Source of the DNA: an uncultured Acinetobacter sp.
GTDB taxonomy: Bacteria > Pseudomonadota > Gammaproteobacteria > Pseudomonadales > Moraxellaceae
DNA length: 64,000 bases
Direction of reading: 5' to 3'
NCBI GenBank assembly: GCA_913777945.1
Contig: CAJYTY010000008.1
Coordinates: forward strand, 372,001 to 436,000
Part shown: one piece after another, positions 59,640-64,000 of the stretch
Layout: every line of letters begins with the position of its first letter
Numbering within the stretch: position 1 is the stretch's first letter
Translations under genes and position numbers: made by a program
Notes under the pieces: model-generated
What the model was told of the DNA's origin: nothing
Seen by the model: the letters and a program-made list of their open reading frames with translations, nothing else
The model's database searches: none

Positions 59640-60545
59640 TTACGCGTGGCGTTTTCCAGAAATACGACACCAGTTTTCTTCGCGTTTCTCGATTTGCAAG
59701 ATATCAAAATACTGCATGTAAACGGCAGAGACATCTTCAACCTGTTCTTCGATCACGCCTGCAAGTGCAAATTCGCCTTCAGGTTTTAGTAGCGTTGCAA
59801 ATTCTGGTGCCAGCATCATGAGTGGGCTAGCCAGAATGTTTGCCACTAATACATCAGCTTGAGATTCTTTTGATTTAAATTCTGCATCGAACTCTTCAGG
59901 CAAACCTACATACAGACGATCAAGTACGCCATTGAGTTCGGCATTTTGTTTTGTTGCAAGTACCGCTTGCGGATCGATATCGGTGGCATATACTTTTTTA
60001 GCACCCAATAAAAGCGCTGCAACGGCTAAAATGCCTGAACCACAACCAAAATCAATCACCGTCTTGTCTTTTAGATCGGTTTGCCCCAACCATTGCAGGC
60101 ATAAGAATGTACTGGCATGATTACCGGTTCCAAAAGCTAGGCCCGGATCAAGCTTAATATTGACTGCATCTGCATCGGGTGCTTCTAGCCACTCAGGTAC
60201 AATCCAGAACTTCTCGCTAATTTGGATCGGATCATAGTAATCCATCCATGCGCGTTCCCAGACTTGATCTTCAAGTTGTTCATGACGCATTGGTGCATTA
60301 GGCAATTGCGCACTTAAGAACGCTTCAAGTTTGGCAACATCGATTGGATCTTGCTCATCTTCTTGATAAATTCCAGTCACAATCACTTTATTCCAAAGCG
60401 GTGTTTCGCCTGGAAGCGGTTCAAGTAATGCCTGATCTTCTGCATCATCTAAAGTGACACTGACTGCTCCGAGTGACAAAAGCAATGTTTCAGTGAAATC
60501 AACGTGTTCTTGATCGACAGTAATGTGTATTTGTAACCACTTCAC
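59640..60545 (-). CDS. prmA: Ribosomal protein L11 methyltransferase
   Basis: The 301-residue enzyme trimethylates lysines and the N-terminus of ribosomal protein L11 using S-adenosylmethionine. An N-terminal substrate domain ([36 protein letters not shown]) precedes the methyltransferase domain with [39 protein letters not shown] and [18 protein letters not shown]. The length is normal. Confidence 0.95.
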   Translation of the reverse strand: MKWLQIHITVDQEHVDFTETLLLSLGAVSVTLDDAEDQALLEPLPGETPLWNKVIVTGIYQEDEQDPIDVAKLEAFLSAQLPNAPMRHEQLEDQVWERAWMDYYDPIQISEKFWIVPEWLEAPDADAVNIKLDPGLAFGTGNHASTFLCLQWLGQTDLKDKTVIDFGCGSGILAVAALLLGAKKVYATDIDPQAVLATKQNAELNGVLDRLYVGLPEEFDAEFKSKESQADVLVANILASPLMMLAPEFATLLKPEGEFALAGVIEEQVEDVSAVYMQYFDILQIEKREENWCRISGKRHA

Positions 60546-60650
60546 GGGAATGAGACCTAAATTTTCTTCTAAAGCGGTATTGTAACGGATAAATGCAAAG
60601 CCAGAACATTAATTTCTTAAGCCATACGATTTATCCGTATTTATGGCGCT

Positions 60651-61541
60651 TTACTCGGTTTTTATAGCCATCTTATTTTCAGTCGTTATGGGTGAATAAC
60701 GCTTCAACATACTGCCGAAGAGGGCAGCAAAAATGTACATGAAGATTGAGTAAATAGCGGCTGGCATGGCGATGGTGGTACTCGATAAAATCGTGAGCGC
60801 AATGGTCATGGCCAATGTACTGTTATGAATCCCGATCTCAAACGCACAGGCGCGCGCTTGCGTACTATTAATACCGAAGTAGCGTGGTACAAAGTAACCA
60901 ATGAACAGGCTTGCAAAACAAAAAAGTGCAGTTGCCAGTCCGACTTGAGTAATGTACTCCATAATATTGTGTCGCTCTCTGGTAAGGGCTGCCAAAATAA
61001 TAAACACCAAAAAGACCACAGCAAAGGTGCGTACGGGCTTATGCAAGCGGTCTGCCAGACGAGGCAAAGTATGCCGTATAATCATGCCCAAGCAGACTGG
61101 AACCAAGATGATTAAAAACACTTGAATCACTTTACTAAACTGTAATCCGAGCTGCTGACCGTCATTAATAAAGTGTTGAATTGCAAGATTGACAATAAAA
61201 GGTAAGGTAAACGCGGCGATGACCGAGTTGATTGCAGTAAGCGTAATATTGAGTGCAATATCACCTTGATATAAATAACTGAATAAATTTGCTGTGGGCC
61301 CACCCGGTGATGCGGCGAGCAACATTAAACCAACGGCAAGAAGGGGTGAAAGGCTTAACAGTTTGCAGATGAAAAAAGCAATTCCAACCAGAATGACCAA
61401 TTGACATACCAATGCCAGTAAAACTGCCTTAGGGTGCTTAGCAACGCGTGTGAAATCCTGAGGGCGAAGTTCCAGACCAAGCCCAGCCATGATAATGGCA
61501 AGCGCAATCGGGAGGAATACCGTAATAATACCTAAATCCAT
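60651..61541 (-). CDS. Bile acid:sodium symporter (BASS) family transporter
   Basis: The 296-residue membrane protein has about ten hydrophobic segments and the family signatures MAGLGLELRPQDFTRVAKHPKAV, LAASPGGPTANLFSYLYQGDIALNITLTAINSV and CAFEIGIHNSTLAMTIAL. BASS members import organic anions with sodium; the substrate here cannot be told from the sequence. It is a single gene with a terminator on the right at 61618-61647. Confidence 0.8.
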   Translation of the reverse strand: MDLGIITVFLPIALAIIMAGLGLELRPQDFTRVAKHPKAVLLALVCQLVILVGIAFFICKLLSLSPLLAVGLMLLAASPGGPTANLFSYLYQGDIALNITLTAINSVIAAFTLPFIVNLAIQHFINDGQQLGLQFSKVIQVFLIILVPVCLGMIIRHTLPRLADRLHKPVRTFAVVFLVFIILAALTRERHNIMEYITQVGLATALFCFASLFIGYFVPRYFGINSTQARACAFEIGIHNSTLAMTIALTILSSTTIAMPAAIYSIFMYIFAALFGSMLKRYSPITTENKMAIKTE

Positions 61542-61617
61542 TTTTTAAATCCTGAATGAGCTGTTGTTTTAATTCTGTCGTGACTTTTATGTTATTTCAT
61601 AGATCATTGATACATAC

Positions 61618-61647
61618 AAAAACACAGGTTATTAAAACCTGTGTTTT
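61618..61647. terminator. Bidirectional hairpin terminator
   Basis: AAACACAGGTT pairs with AACCTGTGTTT around ATTAA, with T-runs on both sides. On the minus strand it terminates the small exported-protein gene at 61678-61905. Confidence 0.8.
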
Positions 61648-61677
61648 TACTGGGCGAAATAATTTGAATCGTTTGGG

Positions 61678-61905
61678 TTATGGCGCAGGTGCTTTGAACT
61701 GCAGTTTGCCATCGGCGTTTGGCTGACAGGTACCATTAAATGTGACACCTTTGTAGCCATAAGAGGCCCAGTCACCTTGCTTTTTCTTCATACACGCTTT
61801 TATCTGAGCATTGGTTTCTGCTTTGGTCATTTCAGCATTTGCCATACTCATTGCTGCTAAGCTGACAATTGCCACAGAAAAAGTTTTTAACATGATGTTT
61901 TTCAT
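61678..61905 (-). CDS. Small exported protein
   Basis: The 75-residue product has a signal peptide (LKTFSVAIVSLAAMSMANA, cleavage before EMTKA) and a 50-residue mature part with two Cys (KACMKKK, NGTCQPN), so one disulfide is possible. No family name is known to me, though such proteins are common in Acinetobacter. It is flanked by a terminator. Confidence 0.6.
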   Translation of the reverse strand: MKNIMLKTFSVAIVSLAAMSMANAEMTKAETNAQIKACMKKKQGDWASYGYKGVTFNGTCQPNADGKLQFKAPAP

Positions 61906-62102
61906 TTTGCATACCTATTATATAAATTTGATTTTGAAAGTGATTCATAAGTGGTGGTACATTTTTTATTCTAAAATTGATTTTAAAAAAGTCTATTGCT
62001 TTCTATTTTAATACTGAAACAAATTGTCAAAACCTGTGTGCGACTATGAATTTTGTATCAATAATTTTGTAATAACATGCATGATCCTAGGGTGAACTTT
62101 GC

Positions 62103-62108
62103 TATAAT
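62103..62108 (+). promoter_or_regulatory. mnmG promoter -10
   Basis: TATAAT at 62103-62108 is preceded by TGC, an extended -10, 32 bases before the mnmG start. No good -35 is seen. Confidence 0.6.
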
Positions 62109-62140
62109 GTTCCGTCTTTTTTTTCTGGTGATTTTTTGCC

Positions 62141-64000
62141 ATGCATTATCCTAAAGTTTATGATGTTATCGTGATCGGTGGCGGGCACGCAGGTACCGAG
62201 GCGGCATTGGCTGCTGCACGTATGGGACGACAGACTTTGCTCTTGACTCACAACATTGAGACTTTAGGGCAGATGAGCTGTAATCCGGCCATTGGTGGTA
62301 TTGGTAAATCGCATTTGGTTCGCGAAATTGATGCCTTGGGCGGTGCTATGGCGCTGGCAGCAGATAAAGGGGGGATTCAATTTCGAATTCTCAACTCAAG
62401 AAAGGGTGCAGCCGTTCGTGCTACGCGTGCACAGGCAGACCGTGTACGCTATAAAGCGGCTATTCGTGATTCACTCGAAAATCAGCCAAATCTAGATATT
62501 TTTCAGCAAGCAGCCGATGATCTGATTGTAGAAGGTGATACCGTCAAAGGTGTTGTCACCCAGATGGGCATTCGTTTTGACACCAAAACAGTGGTTTTGA
62601 CCACAGGTACGTTTTTGGGCGGTGTGATTCATATTGGCTTAGAAAAGTCGAGCGGTGGTCGTGCCGGTGATCCGCCTTCCATTGCTTTGGCTGATCGTTT
62701 ACGTGAGTTAAAACTTCCGGTAGGACGTCTTAAAACAGGTACGCCGCCACGTATTGATGCACGCTCGGTTGATTTTTCTGTCATGACGGCTCAGCCAGGT
62801 GATTTTCCATCTCCTGTGATGTCGTTTATGGGTGATGTATCCATGCATCCAGAGCAGGTAAGCTGCTATATCACGCACACCAACGAAAAAACTCATGACA
62901 TTATCCGTGGTGGACTGGATCGTTCACCAATGTATACGGGCGTGATTGAAGGGGTTGGCCCACGTTATTGCCCATCTATTGAAGACAAGATTCATCGTTT
63001 TGCCGATAAAGATTCACATCAGGTATTTTTGGAGCCTGAAGGGCTAGATACGCACGAACTTTATCCGAACGGGATTTCAACATCATTGCCGTTTGATGTT
63101 CAGTTTGAATTGGTTCGTTCAATTCGCGGGATGGAAAATGCCCATATTTTGCGTCCAGGCTATGCCATTGAATACGATTATTTTAATCCGCAAGCATTAA
63201 AATTTACTCTAGAAACTAAAGCGATCCAGAACTTGTACTTTGCAGGTCAGATCAATGGCACAACCGGTTATGAAGAAGCTGGTGCGCAGGGTCTATTGGC
63301 GGGTCTAAATGCAGCACGTCGTGCATGGGATCAGGAACAATGGACGCCTAAACGTGATGAAGCATATATGGGTGTGCTGGTCGATGACTTAATTACCTTG
63401 GGTACGAAAGAACCCTACCGTATGTTTACCTCACGTGCCGAGTATCGCTTAATGCTACGTGAAGATAATGCAGATCAGCGTTTGACCCCGATCGGACGTG
63501 AACTTGGATTGGTCGATGATATCCGCTGGGCAGCTTACTGTGAAAAAATGGAAGCAGTTGAAACTGAAACGGCACGCTTGGCGCACCTTTGGGCTGCACC
63601 AAACAACCCAATGGGTAAAAAGTTTGTCGAAATGACTGGTGCCGACTTAAGTAAAGAGTGCAGTGCAATTGATTTGCTTAAACGCCCAAATATTAATTTT
63701 ACCCAAATTGCTGAGCTTACAGGTTCAGATGTTGCTGTACATGTGGGTGAGCAAATTGAGATTGCAGTCAAGTATGAAGGCTATATCAATCGTCAGCACG
63801 AAGATGTCGCACAGCTCAAGCGCCTTGAAGAAACAAAAATTCCAACCGATTTTGATTACGACGCTGTATCTGGTTTATCAAGAGAAATTACGCAGAAGCT
63901 CAAAACCGTTCGTCCTGATACGCTAGCTCAAGCGCATCGCATTCCGGGTGTAACTCCTGCGGCCGTTCAGCTCATTATGATTACTATCCGTAAAAATGCG
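62141..64000 (+). CDS. mnmG: tRNA uridine 5-carboxymethylaminomethyl modification enzyme, partial
   Basis: The first 620 codons are visible; the gene runs off the right edge with probably fewer than 15 codons missing. The FAD-binding motif [56 protein letters not shown] and the [21 protein letters not shown] region are diagnostic of MnmG (GidA). With MnmE it modifies the wobble uridine of several tRNAs. The reading frame is intact throughout. Confidence 0.95.
   Translation, partial: MHYPKVYDVIVIGGGHAGTEAALAAARMGRQTLLLTHNIETLGQMSCNPAIGGIGKSHLVREIDALGGAMALAADKGGIQFRILNSRKGAAVRATRAQADRVRYKAAIRDSLENQPNLDIFQQAADDLIVEGDTVKGVVTQMGIRFDTKTVVLTTGTFLGGVIHIGLEKSSGGRAGDPPSIALADRLRELKLPVGRLKTGTPPRIDARSVDFSVMTAQPGDFPSPVMSFMGDVSMHPEQVSCYITHTNEKTHDIIRGGLDRSPMYTGVIEGVGPRYCPSIEDKIHRFADKDSHQVFLEPEGLDTHELYPNGISTSLPFDVQFELVRSIRGMENAHILRPGYAIEYDYFNPQALKFTLETKAIQNLYFAGQINGTTGYEEAGAQGLLAGLNAARRAWDQEQWTPKRDEAYMGVLVDDLITLGTKEPYRMFTSRAEYRLMLREDNADQRLTPIGRELGLVDDIRWAAYCEKMEAVETETARLAHLWAAPNNPMGKKFVEMTGADLSKECSAIDLLKRPNINFTQIAELTGSDVAVHVGEQIEIAVKYEGYINRQHEDVAQLKRLEETKIPTDFDYDAVSGLSREITQKLKTVRPDTLAQAHRIPGVTPAAVQLIMITIRKNA

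Noticed and set aside
1..64000. CRISPR array, tRNA or rRNA genes
   Set aside because: No regularly spaced 25-40 base repeats and no tRNA-like cloverleaf were seen on reading; a tRNAscan run would be the decisive check.

Overview
The window looks like Acinetobacter chromosome carrying most of a lambda-like siphophage prophage. The organism call is inferred from low GC, host gene order (yddG, glnA, ubiC-ubiA, metQ-N-I, prmA/fis/purH/purD, mnmG) and protein sequences close to Acinetobacter forms. No rRNA, tRNA or CRISPR array was seen. The left prophage end lies outside the window. The integrase marks the right end, and the junction must lie between about 44.84 and 45.23 kb.

Prophage, 1 to about 45.1 kb. 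A leftward early operon (1-1437) and a rightward early operon (2465-6769) flank a CI/Cro-type switch. PL (1510-1538) and PR (2407-2435) each carry the same 17-bp operator inside a 17-bp promoter spacer. The rightward early genes encode an O-like replication protein, a P-like helicase loader, an endonuclease and a Q-type antiterminator. Then come packaging and head genes (8693-16939), tail genes (17998-20493 and 26676-38742), lysis genes (38993-40289), and conversion genes including an O-acyltransferase (40740-43240) next to the tyrosine integrase (43597-44820). The late region is punctuated by many intrinsic terminators just upstream of start codons, which fits a phage that depends on Q antitermination.

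Accessory content. An Acb2-type anti-CBASS gene sits among the head genes (13474-13776). Two membrane-protein genes of unknown role (6912-7517, 17025-17495) interrupt the late region. A 6-kb cargo island (20494-26640) separates the frameshifted tail chaperone G/GT from the tape measure gene. It carries a Clp-fold SDH-type serine protease with a small partner, a GNAT acetyltransferase, a DUF4236 protein, several small exported proteins, and an IS3-family element that has split one exported-protein gene and sits in the loop of an 11-bp inverted repeat.

Host part, about 45.1-64.0 kb. This is ordinary core genome: the YddG exporter divergent from glnA, ubiquinone entry genes ubiC-ubiA, gloB, the methionine ABC transporter in the order metQ-metN-metI with a terminator after metQ, and purine genes purH and purD next to fis. 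Further right are a zinc-ribbon membrane protein, prmA, a BASS-family transporter and the start of mnmG. The host-side features most worth a second look are a probable structured RNA upstream of fis (58600-58706) and a 29-residue membrane microprotein (50473-50562).
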